Program-made: the position numbers and the translations under genes | Notes under the pieces: generated by a model | Database searches by the model: none | Told to the model about the DNA's origin: nothing | What the model saw: the letters and a program-made list of their open reading frames with translations, nothing else | Shown: positions 8,492-16,271 of the stretch, piece after piece | Layout of the letters: every line of letters begins with the position of its first letter | Position numbering within the stretch: the stretch's first letter is position 1 | DNA from: Halieaceae bacterium | GTDB taxonomy: Bacteria; Pseudomonadota; Gammaproteobacteria; Pseudomonadales; Halieaceae | Assembly: GCA_029247075.1 (NCBI GenBank) | Contig: JAQWLX010000108.1 | Coordinates: 1-34,384, forward strand | Reading direction: 5' to 3' | Length of the DNA: 34,384 bases

Positions 8492-9202
8492 CTATTTTGT
8501 CCATGTGTGCGGATTTAGAAGTGTCGCGTTGAGACACGCAATATTGCTTTTTTTGTTTGAAACAATCTCATGCAGTTCTGCGCTAGGTTCACTTGAAGAG
8601 GGAGCGTCGGAAAATAATATTTTTGCCGTCTCAAGATTACTCCACTCTGCAAGCAGGATCCATTCTGGCTGAGATGACGGAAAAAGAGGATGCTTACCTG
8701 ATTGCTTAGCCAAGCGAAGGCTGATCAGGCCACCATCAGGCTGATTTTTCAATTCGAAATAATCAGCAACAAACTGTTTTAATAGTTTTTCATCGGAACT
8801 CGTCAAATCAAAACATGTCGTCGAAATCACTGGTGAGTTAACTGCAGTTCTCCGACTGGGGCTAACCGAGCGACCACCAACTCCTTCGATCACAAACCCT
8901 TCCGTTGCCACCTGCTGATAAGTCGTATTGGAATGATTGCTGATTTTGTTTAAGACCTCATTTACCAACTGAGAGTCATTTTTTCTCACATCGATATAAG
9001 CATCGGAGGACAAAATTTCTACACTTGGAATTTCGTAAACATTGCAGATGAATGGTTCTCCAACAACAGAATGATAGGCATTGCAGCTAAAAAAACCGGT
9101 TCCGATTAAATCAGGCCCATGCCGGGTGTCATACCATTTAACAAATTCTGTCAAATATTCTCTTTCTACGTCCATTCTCACCACGTACAACAACGGTAAC
9201 AT
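8492..9202 (-). CDS. Two-domain EthD-like / dimeric alpha-beta barrel protein, function unknown
   Basis: About 236 residues. The N-terminal half (LLYVVRMDVE, then FVKWYDTRHGPDLIGTGFF and the CNAYH/CNVYEIP strands) has the strand-helix-strand look of dimeric alpha-beta barrel (EthD/antibiotic monooxygenase-type) proteins, including a W-Y-x-x-R-H-x-x-D segment. The second half (TCFDLTSSDEKLLKQFVADY, then QPEWILLAEW) looks like a degenerate repeat of the same fold. I chose the ATG at 9202 because GGGGGAA lies just before it; a TTG at 9223 would add seven residues that include that ribosome-binding sequence. It is fourth in the amidase/LLM/ALDH operon. EthD-like proteins are often accessory proteins in oxidative catabolism, and no catalytic residues can be named. 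The fold call is a pattern judgement. Confidence 0.6.
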   Translation of the reverse strand: MLPLLYVVRMDVEREYLTEFVKWYDTRHGPDLIGTGFFSCNAYHSVVGEPFICNVYEIPSVEILSSDAYIDVRKNDSQLVNEVLNKISNHSNTTYQQVATEGFVIEGVGGRSVSPSRRTAVNSPVISTTCFDLTSSDEKLLKQFVADYFELKNQPDGGLISLRLAKQSGKHPLFPSSQPEWILLAEWSNLETAKILFSDAPSSSEPSAELHEIVSNKKSNIACLNATLLNPHTWTK

Positions 9203-9231
9203 AACGTTTTCCCCCGGTAGCAATACTTAAC

Positions 9232-10161
9232 TTAGCTGGTTGGCAATTTAATCGACTCTTTGGAATATCCCAGAGCAGCCCCAAAATCCCCTGCAGACAC
9301 CATCCCTGGTGACGCATTTGTGAGCAACAAAAGTGCTTCCCCTCTCTTTTCATGAAATTCTTCTAGAGTCTCACCTGTTCCGGGACAAATCAAAGAAGCA
9401 ACTAAACCGCTCGTAATATTAGTCCCAACTTTGTCAGTAGCATAAGAAGAAACTAACATTCCTGTTGCAGAAGGTTGATACAATGAAACATCACCCTCAA
9501 TTAACGGAATCGATTGTGGGCCGGTCATTTTACCGGTCAACTGTCCTCTATACTTTAGAACATTCAAACAGCCGCTAACCCCGACTGCAGGATCTGACAG
9601 AGCACCTCCTCCGAATTCAACCAACATAGAACTACCTCCTGAATCAACTACAGCTTTTGAGAGTTGGCCAGGTTGGGCAAAATTTGTAACCACTGGGGTA
9701 TAACCAAAAGATGACGAAAATTCCAGATTCCCATAATCATAGGTATACCACAGCGCCATGGATGGTGTTCCAGAATGCAGGTCTACCACATGGTCTGCCT
9801 CATTCATTACAGTGTTCAGTACTGCATTTGCGATTTGGTTTGTTATAAATCCGGAATCCATTCCTGGAAATACCCTATTCAAATACAAGTGGTCTGGGCT
9901 CACCCTGGTACCAACTTCTAGCGCATACGGATTGGCTGCAGGGCATAAGATTACTCTACCGCACAAAGCAGATTCATTTGAAAGAACTTCTGCTAGCTGC
10001 CAAAGCGCAAGCGTAGCCAGAGGTTTATCGCCAAATATCCCACCCACAAAAGCAGTAGAAGGCCCAGGAGATCTCCCCTCCACAATCAAAAACCGTATCT
10101 GCCAAGGCATTCCGTCCGCTCGGCAACCGACGCTTATGTCATGCGACTTGACCTCAGGCAT
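9232..10161 (-). CDS. AstE/AspA-like (succinylglutamate desuccinylase/aspartoacylase) protein with degenerate zinc site
   Basis: 309 residues with the M14-like deacylase pattern: VGGIFGDKPLA (40-49), CPAANPYALEVGTR, LYLNRVFPG (92-100), VVDLHSG (His129) and MLVEFGGG (Glu182, position of the general base). In active family members the first motif is HGxE and supplies two zinc ligands. Here it reads F43-G-D-K46, so His and Glu are replaced by Phe and Lys while the third ligand and general base remain. It may be inactive as a zinc amidohydrolase, have a different role, or bind metal differently. The ATG overlaps the end of the LLM gene by 8 bp, so translation is probably coupled. It belongs to the operon led by the amidase. 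Confidence 0.75.
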   Translation of the reverse strand: MPEVKSHDISVGCRADGMPWQIRFLIVEGRSPGPSTAFVGGIFGDKPLATLALWQLAEVLSNESALCGRVILCPAANPYALEVGTRVSPDHLYLNRVFPGMDSGFITNQIANAVLNTVMNEADHVVDLHSGTPSMALWYTYDYGNLEFSSSFGYTPVVTNFAQPGQLSKAVVDSGGSSMLVEFGGGALSDPAVGVSGCLNVLKYRGQLTGKMTGPQSIPLIEGDVSLYQPSATGMLVSSYATDKVGTNITSGLVASLICPGTGETLEEFHEKRGEALLLLTNASPGMVSAGDFGAALGYSKESIKLPTS

Positions 10162-11176
10162 CTAAAAACTCCGGGATTACATCTTGGCCTACCTGTCGAA
10201 TCGCATCTAACGTTGCATTAATATCCGGCCCTTGGAAATGACGCATTCTCACCATCATTTCCTCTGGCTGTAAGGTTTCTACCCATTCACCTATTTGATC
10301 AATCCATGTGGCAGAAGAGCCACATAGCACCCGATCCGGCAGGACATGATCAAGCTCCAGGGCGGATGAACTACTCACATCTTTTAGCCATGGGTCATAA
10401 TCTACGTGATACGCATTTCCTCTATCAAAATATACCCGAGAATATCCTAGAACATGAGGACCATATACCCCTCTAGCAGCTTGGTCCGTGTGATCTATCC
10501 AAGCTTCCCTAAAAAGCACTATCCTAGGAGTTTTTCCCAATAAATTACATTCTTCTCGGTATACATCTGCCAGATGACTAACCCATTTTCCACTCCGTAT
10601 CGGATCTGTTATCCAACCGTCGGCTGTCCGAGCAGCACGACGCACACCCGGCACCGACCAAGCTCCGATAAAAACTTCCAGATTATCCGGACCGAGAGCC
10701 GGATCTCTTGGAGGCACCTTGCCTGCCCAGGGTTCTGGGATTTCCATCTCCTGACCTGCTCTGTGAGCTGCGATAACATCCATTCCTATGTCCATTCTCA
10801 CCTTGCGTTCCCTGAGAGAGACGCCAAAAGGATCGAAATCTCCTTGGAAGTAACCCACTCCGACAGTTAATCTGAATCTATTAGGAAACATCGCCTCAAT
10901 CAAACTCGCATCCTCCGCAACTCTTACAGGATGCTGGGTGGGCAATACTGTCACGGAAGTTCCGAATTTCATTTTTTGTGTACGAGATAGCCCCAAAATG
11001 CATGGGATAAATGCATTGGTAGTATAGCTAGTGTCTCCGAGATGCTTTTCTCCTGAATAAGCTCCAGAAAATCCACTTTCTTCGGCGACCTGACATTCGG
11101 ACAAAAATCCTGGAATATCTAGAATCCTTTCCCCCTCTACTAGCTTCTGTACCGCCGGTGCTATGCTAAATTTCAT
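10154..11176 (-). CDS. LLM-class flavin-dependent oxidoreductase (luciferase-like monooxygenase)
   Basis: About 340 residues from the ATG at 11176, preceded by AGAGGAT at a good distance; an in-frame ATG at 11197 would overlap the upstream amidase stop. The bacterial luciferase fold is seen in AEESGFSGAYSGEKHLGD (helix 1 region), LGLSRTQKMKFGTSVTVLPTQHPVRVAED (strand with the PxxxxxxD segment), NRFRLTVGVGYFQGDF and the C-terminal ARTADGWITDP. Such enzymes use reduced FMN or F420 to oxidise C-H, C-N or C-S bonds. Second gene of the operon, 11 bp after the amidase and overlapping the next gene by 8 bp. Together with an amidase and an ALDH it suggests oxidative breakdown of a nitrogen- or carbonyl-containing compound; the substrate is unknown. 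Confidence 0.9.
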   Translation of the reverse strand: MKFSIAPAVQKLVEGERILDIPGFLSECQVAEESGFSGAYSGEKHLGDTSYTTNAFIPCILGLSRTQKMKFGTSVTVLPTQHPVRVAEDASLIEAMFPNRFRLTVGVGYFQGDFDPFGVSLRERKVRMDIGMDVIAAHRAGQEMEIPEPWAGKVPPRDPALGPDNLEVFIGAWSVPGVRRAARTADGWITDPIRSGKWVSHLADVYREECNLLGKTPRIVLFREAWIDHTDQAARGVYGPHVLGYSRVYFDRGNAYHVDYDPWLKDVSSSSALELDHVLPDRVLCGSSATWIDQIGEWVETLQPEEMMVRMRHFQGPDINATLDAIRQVGQDVIPEFLDA

Positions 11177-11187
11177 AAATTCATCCT

Positions 11188-12624
11188 CTAAACACAAGTT
11201 GCTGGCTTAATATCTTTCCATGGCCTGGCCCCCTCTAACTGGGCCGCTAATGAAAAAAGAAGATCGTCTCTGCCATAGCCCGACATAAGTTGGACACCAA
11301 TCGGAATCTTGTTTTCATTCCACCAAAGGGGGACTGACATTGAAGGAATGCCAGCTTGGTTGGATATAGCTGTAAATGGTATGAATTCAAAAACTGCTTT
11401 TAGATAAGAATCGACATCACTAGAATTTGTATCTAATGTCCCTATTGCTGGTGGAGGTGTAGCGGTGACGGGAGATAGCAACATATCGTAGTTGAGAAAA
11501 AAATCTCCCACATCCCTCCCGGCTTTATGCATCACCCAAATTGCCCGCGCCAAGTCCGCCGCAGTTCGATCATGGCCAATTTTTGCCAAGAATCTGATCA
11601 CAGGCTCTATCTCTTTATCTGTTGGTTCTCTACCCACCTGATCGCTGTATGAATCAATTGTTGCTTGAACATTAGCTGCAATAATCACAGTGTAAGCAGC
11701 GCCAACGCTTGCGGAGTCGTATTCTGGAACAGCCTCTTCCACGCTATGACCAAGGTCCTTCAAAAGTTCGATAGCGCTATCAAGTGCACTAGTGCAGTCA
11801 GGGTGGACTAGTGCTCCATTCAAGGCTTCTCTCTGGACCGCTATTCTCAATTTTGTGGGTGGAATACTTAGTTGCTCTAAAAACGAACGTCCAAAGCTTG
11901 GTCCACTATAGGGATCGCCAACCGCTCTGCCACAACCCACATCCAGGAGGACAGCACTGTCTCTCACACTAATTGTTAAAGCATGCTCGCTACTCAATCC
12001 ATTCCATGCCTCACCCAGATCAGGACCACAGGGCATCACACCTCTTGACGGTTTAAAGCCAAACACTCCGCAGCAAGAAGCAGGAATACGAATAGAACCT
12101 CCTCCATCTGAACCATGGGCCGCAGGAACAATTCGACTCGCTACAGCGGCTGAAGCGCCTCCACTAGATCCACCCGCACTCAAATCCAAATCCCATGGAT
12201 TCCTAGTTGCTCCGAATAGGGCTCCCTCGGTACTTGGGCAGCAAGCGAACTCAGGCGTATTAGTTTTTCCAAAGATCACCAATCCGGCTTTCTTATATCG
12301 GGAAACCAGTTCTGAATCACGAACAGGAGTATTGCTGGACATAAATCTGCTACCGGATGTAGTTGGCACTCCAGCATAGGATGCTCTTATATCCTTTAAC
12401 AAAAATGGCACACCAGCGAGCGGACCATCTAATACCTCTGTTGCAATAGTTTCTCTGGCATGATCATACATTTTGAGTACTACAGCATTAATCGAGGGAT
12501 TAATTTCTTCCACCGCAGAAATTGCTGCTTCCAGTAACTCTTTCGGCGAAACCTGTTTCTTCTGCACAAGCTCTGCCAAACCTATTGCGTCGAAATCACT
12601 ATACTCTTTCACTGTAATCACCAC
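11188..12624 (-). CDS. Amidase signature family amidase
   Basis: 478 residues with the full amidase signature. The Ser-cisSer-Lys triad is visible: Lys77 in PFLLKDIRA, cis-Ser153 in AGGSSGGAS and nucleophile Ser177 in SDGGGSIRIPA; the 24-residue spacing between the serines is typical. It hydrolyses a carboxamide to acid and amine or ammonia, normally in the cytoplasm, and no signal peptide is seen. The start is uncertain: GTG codons at 12624 and 12621 lie almost on top of the AGAGG ribosome-binding sequence, while the GTG at 12612 has better spacing. It leads a five-gene operon and is divergent from a TonB receptor gene, hinting that the receptor imports the operon's substrate. Confidence 0.93.
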   Translation of the reverse strand: MVITVKEYSDFDAIGLAELVQKKQVSPKELLEAAISAVEEINPSINAVVLKMYDHARETIATEVLDGPLAGVPFLLKDIRASYAGVPTTSGSRFMSSNTPVRDSELVSRYKKAGLVIFGKTNTPEFACCPSTEGALFGATRNPWDLDLSAGGSSGGASAAVASRIVPAAHGSDGGGSIRIPASCCGVFGFKPSRGVMPCGPDLGEAWNGLSSEHALTISVRDSAVLLDVGCGRAVGDPYSGPSFGRSFLEQLSIPPTKLRIAVQREALNGALVHPDCTSALDSAIELLKDLGHSVEEAVPEYDSASVGAAYTVIIAANVQATIDSYSDQVGREPTDKEIEPVIRFLAKIGHDRTAADLARAIWVMHKAGRDVGDFFLNYDMLLSPVTATPPPAIGTLDTNSSDVDSYLKAVFEFIPFTAISNQAGIPSMSVPLWWNENKIPIGVQLMSGYGRDDLLFSLAAQLEGARPWKDIKPATCV

Positions 12625-12709
12625 CTCTAAATCTCTTGCATGTGTAATACAAAATTTACAGTTCCCAAGATATCAAGGCTATTTATAAATATCAAAGCTT
12701 AGAATATTA

Positions 12710-12736
12710 AAAGTATACTGATAGTATTGATACTTT
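12710..12736. promoter_or_regulatory. Inverted repeat, candidate operator between amidase operon and TonB receptor
   Basis: AAAGTAT (12710-12716) and ATACTTT (12730-12736) form a 7-bp inverted repeat with a 13-nt spacer; the palindrome AGTATACT lies at 12712-12719 and TACT-GAT-AGTA sits inside. It is near the middle of the 180-bp divergent gap, a position suited to a regulator acting on both operons. No regulator gene adjoins it. Confidence 0.4.
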
Positions 12737-12760
12737 ACTCATACTTGGTAGACTTGACCT

Positions 12761-12773
12761 ATATTATCGAAGT
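12761..12773 (+). promoter_or_regulatory. Second copy of the shared 13-bp upstream sequence
   Basis: ATATTATCGAAGT, identical to 3662-3674, ends 32 bp before the TonB receptor ATG and before its strong AAGGAG ribosome-binding site (12792-12797). TATTAT could act as a -10 element. The repetition in two upstream regions suggests, but does not prove, shared control. Confidence 0.3.
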
Positions 12774-12804
12774 TCCCCAACTCTTGTGAAGAAGGAGCGA
12801 AAGC

Positions 12805-15186
12805 ATGAAGTACTTAACGCAGTTGGCTGGCTTTTTTTTATCCATAAATCTATTCCTAACGACCGGAATGGTCTATGCCCAGTTAGAAGAGGTCGTTGTG
12901 ACCGCGCAGAAGCGGAGTGAGTCTCTCCAGGATGTTGGTATATCTATATCAGCCTTTTCGGGTAGAGAGTTACTAGAAAGAGGTATTGATGACGTAACGA
13001 CTCTTGATGAAACGATACCAAATTTGCGAATTACAGATGGTCAGGGAAAAGGCGGGGCGGTACCTCGATTTTCCCTTCGTGGAGTTGGATTTCAGACGGA
13101 TCCAACAACTGTCTCCAGTTCGCCCGTGGCAATACACGTAAATGAAATACCCTACCCTTATCCGATAGTAGGATTAAATTACCTTTTTGATTTGGAACGT
13201 GTAGAGGTATTGAGAGGACCTCAAGGTGATTTGTTCGGACTAAATACAACTGGTGGAACCATTAATTTTATTACTGGTAGACCGACTGAAGAATTCGAAG
13301 CCTCTGTCACAATCGAAGCAGGACGCTTTGAACATACCAAGCTAGAAACGTATGTCAGTGGAGCTATATCCGATACTGTCCGTGGACGTCTCGCTTTTTC
13401 TCGTGATGAGCGAGGTGAGGGCTTTCAGACAAATAGTTTTACGGGTGCAAAACTTGGAGAGGCGGAACGATGGGGGTTGCGTGGCACGCTAGAAATCGAT
13501 TTGTCAGATGATGCAACAGCGCTTATTTCAGTACACCGCACTGAAAATGATTCAGACGCACTTGCTGCTCGACCATTGACTACAACTTGGGGCATAGGTT
13601 TTTGGCTACTGGGTGATCCAACCCAAGTGATTCCCGGGTCTACCGAGAGTCATTCCGTTGGCTGGGGGCCAGACGTTTTTAATCCAGATAGCGACCCATT
13701 CTATGATCGAAAAAGTACAGGTGTCTCGGTCAGACTCGATTGGGATTTAGGTGACATGACGCTTACTTCCGTAACCGGTTACGAAGACTTTGAGCGTTCT
13801 GACATGATTGACCCGGATGGATCAAATTTCAGTTACTTTAATTATCTTTATCAAAGTGACATCGAAGCCTGGTCAACTGAGCTAAGACTTGCATCCGATA
13901 CTGATGACCCAATTAACTGGCTTGTCGGTGCCAGTTATGCTGACGACACGACACATCAGTTGAGCGCCTTCGATGCGCGAGATGAAACCACTTATCCAGG
14001 CATCGGGATGCAAAACCCCACGCAAAAACGAGATGTATGGGCGATCTTCGGTCATCTAGAGTGGGAATTTGCTGATAAATGGACCCTGGTTACTGGCCTT
14101 CGATTTACTGATGAAACGCGAAGTCAGACTCAACAAGGTACCTTTCAGGCCGGAGATGGCTCGGGACTCGTTGCGGCAATTACAGGTTTCAAACCGGGAC
14201 CAACTCTTACGACACCAGGGGAGACACTCACGGGAGCCGTATTCGCTTGTTTCGTAACGGGTAACCCTGATGATTGCACGCCTGGACCACCGGGTGGGTA
14301 TTCCGATTCAATAACATACGATGATTTTTCTGGCAAGATCGGCTTGAACTATCAAGCGAGCGATGAGTGGATGCTTTATGCGAGCTTGTCCAGAGGATTC
14401 AAGTCAGGTGGTTTCGCTGACAATGCTGCTTCTAATAGAGCAACCTTCGCGCCAAACAAGGCTGAGTATATAAATGCCCTGGAAATTGGCGCTAAAGGCG
14501 AATTCGATGATCGTTTGCGTTTTAATACCTCAATATTCTTCTATGATTATGAAGACCAACAAGTTGTGGATGCTATCGTGGATCCACAAATTGGTTCGAT
14601 TTTAGCAATTGTAAACGCTGACGAGTCGGAGGTTTATGGATTTGAAGTTGAAGCGCTGTGGGCTCCAGTTGAAGGCCTTAGTATTATTCAAAATATTGGA
14701 TATTCCCATGGGGAATTTACGACATTTAATGAAGTTGATAGCTTAGCCACAAGAGCCCAAGCATCGAACCCGGGTTGGGATGGCACATACCGACCAGTGT
14801 ACGTTGACTCTGCGGGAGAGGATATTGGTTTTCCCGAATGGCAGTACTATGGTGCATTCAGCTATCAGTGGCCGATCAGTCAGTTGGGGTCGGGTCTCGT
14901 TGGTAGAGCAACATTTGATTATTCCTACCAGAGTGAAACAAATCTTGGTGATACCTATGTTGGAGCTGTTGACCCAACTGAAACGGGTTCACTTGACGTT
15001 GATTCATACTGGATTGCCAACGTTAGATTATCTATCGCTCAGACGGATAGCTGGGAAATCACGCTATATGCTCAAAATGTTTTTGATGAAGAGTATGAGC
15101 AGTATAAAGAGGCCGTCAACTCTTCAAACATGGTTATCGATGGCATGCCAAGGGAGTGGGGTATCCGATTTACTAAGGATTTTTAG
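12805..15186 (+). CDS. TonB-dependent outer-membrane receptor
   Basis: 793 residues. Signal peptide residues 1-25 (cleavage after MVYA). A TonB-box-like LEEVVVTAQKR follows, then the plug domain (about 40-150, with ISAFSGREL, PNLRI, FSLRGVG, VEVLRGPQG and TGGTINF), and a long beta-barrel ending in the aromatic-terminal IRFTKDF, as required for outer-membrane insertion. It imports a scarce ligand across the outer membrane using TonB energy. The style (VVVTAQKRSESLQDV) is that of receptors common in oligotrophic gammaproteobacteria and sphingomonads that often sit next to catabolic operons. Strong AAGGAG 7 bp before the ATG. Divergent from the amidase operon, whose substrate is a plausible ligand (inference). 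Confidence 0.95.
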   Translation: MKYLTQLAGFFLSINLFLTTGMVYAQLEEVVVTAQKRSESLQDVGISISAFSGRELLERGIDDVTTLDETIPNLRITDGQGKGGAVPRFSLRGVGFQTDPTTVSSSPVAIHVNEIPYPYPIVGLNYLFDLERVEVLRGPQGDLFGLNTTGGTINFITGRPTEEFEASVTIEAGRFEHTKLETYVSGAISDTVRGRLAFSRDERGEGFQTNSFTGAKLGEAERWGLRGTLEIDLSDDATALISVHRTENDSDALAARPLTTTWGIGFWLLGDPTQVIPGSTESHSVGWGPDVFNPDSDPFYDRKSTGVSVRLDWDLGDMTLTSVTGYEDFERSDMIDPDGSNFSYFNYLYQSDIEAWSTELRLASDTDDPINWLVGASYADDTTHQLSAFDARDETTYPGIGMQNPTQKRDVWAIFGHLEWEFADKWTLVTGLRFTDETRSQTQQGTFQAGDGSGLVAAITGFKPGPTLTTPGETLTGAVFACFVTGNPDDCTPGPPGGYSDSITYDDFSGKIGLNYQASDEWMLYASLSRGFKSGGFADNAASNRATFAPNKAEYINALEIGAKGEFDDRLRFNTSIFFYDYEDQQVVDAIVDPQIGSILAIVNADESEVYGFEVEALWAPVEGLSIIQNIGYSHGEFTTFNEVDSLATRAQASNPGWDGTYRPVYVDSAGEDIGFPEWQYYGAFSYQWPISQLGSGLVGRATFDYSYQSETNLGDTYVGAVDPTETGSLDVDSYWIANVRLSIAQTDSWEITLYAQNVFDEEYEQYKEAVNSSNMVIDGMPREWGIRFTKDF

Positions 15187-15206
15187 GGTATTTCAACAGA
15201 AATATT

Positions 15207-15240
15207 GAAACCTAGTCTCTACCGCAGTGGGCTAGGTTTC
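15207..15240. terminator. Hairpin between convergent genes, likely bidirectional terminator
   Basis: GAAACCTAG (15207-15215) and CTAGGTTTC (15232-15240) form a perfect 9-bp stem; CTAC/GTGG in the loop can add four more pairs with one wobble. It follows the TonB receptor stop by about 20 bp and overlaps the stop codon of the convergent LLM pseudogene. There is no strong T-run on either side, only TTTC-type tails, so it may also act as an mRNA end stabiliser. Confidence 0.5.
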
Positions 15241-16240
15241 ATATAACCCCCTGAGCAGACAAAAGCGGGATTGTGTCGGTAGCAAATCTTCGTAAGTCTT
15301 TTTCGTAATCCTGAAAAGTCAGCATAAGTGCATCAACTTCTGAACTACCCATCACGTGGATCGCACCTCCACTTGAGGCTAGCATATCTAGTGTAAAATC
15401 GTCGAAGGAACCACTTCCTGCGGTTAGATCGCCCATCCAATTGTTAGCAGCGACGCGATCAGTCTCCGCCAAAATCCGATCTAGTTCCTCCTGAGCTGCT
15501 TTTCTTGAATCTCGCCACAGCAAGAAAGGAAAGACAGCGACTTTGACCTTCCGTCCCTCCATTAGAGCCCGCTCGCAGATTTTAGGAATAACTACTGCTG
15601 CTTGATCGACTGAGGCAAGTGAAATAAAAGCCCAATCACATAGCCTGGCCGTCATACTTTGTGCATCCTCTGACGTGCCTGCAATTGCAGGTTGCACGCT
15701 GGGCACCGGGCGAGATTCACCATCCGAGATTTGATACCACTTAGAACTATGATTTACCGGAAAATTCCCCGACCAAAGCTCTCTTAGTATCTCAATAAAC
15801 GCTGAAGTTTTCTCATCGCGTTCGTCATGAGGCTCTAGCTAAATACCCATCATTCTAAATTCTCTCTGACTCCAACCACTAACGATGTTCAAACCCCACC
15901 TGCCTCCACTTGCATGAGCCAACGTCGCCCCCATTTTGGCTACGACAAAAGGATGGAAAAGGGGCACGTGCACTATCGAAAATACATTTATTCTATGAGT
16001 TGCCCTTAGCAAACTAGCCGCTCACGTTATCGTTTCAAGCGATTCACCCAAAAAGTTTGTATCTCCCCCAAACCCTCTCCAGCGACTTACAGGAAAGAGA
16101 TAGCTGAATCCTAACCATTCTGCGTCCAAAGCTATTCTCTTGTTGATCTCGTAGTGCCACTGGTTTGGGGCGACATTGTAAGTCGAAATAGAAGGCATAT
16201 TTGAATAATTGGGCATAAATAGACCCAGAGATAAGCTCAT
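15239..16240 (-). pseudogene. LLM-class flavin monooxygenase pseudogene with two in-frame stop codons
   Basis: A single frame of 334 codons reads as a near-complete luciferase-like monooxygenase. It opens with MSLSLGLFMPNYSNM, then LDAEWLGFSYLFPVSRWRGFGG, ESLETIT, HPFVVAKMGATLAHASGGRWG, NIVSGWSQREFRMMGI, LEPHDER and a normal C-terminus. Two stops interrupt it without any frameshift: TGA at 16022-16024, where relatives usually have Trp (TGG), and TAG at 15839-15841 before LEPHDER. It resembles the dimethylsulfone/alkanesulfonate monooxygenase branch. It lies 31 bp after the acyl-CoA ligase stop on the same strand and was probably the last gene of that operon. Preservation between the stops suggests recent inactivation. 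Sequencing or assembly error would be an alternative, but needs two independent errors. Confidence 0.88.
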
Positions 16241-16271
16241 TGCGTTTACCTCAAAGCCCTGTAAACATAGC

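Noticed and set aside
14780-15208. 142-residue plus-strand frame inside the TonB receptor gene
   Set aside because: It is an out-of-frame reading of the receptor's barrel sequence, with no features of its own.
16022-16024. In-frame TGA in the LLM gene as a selenocysteine codon or recoding signal
   Set aside because: Relatives have Trp, not Cys, at this place, and a second stop (TAG) lies 61 codons on; nonsense mutation is simpler.
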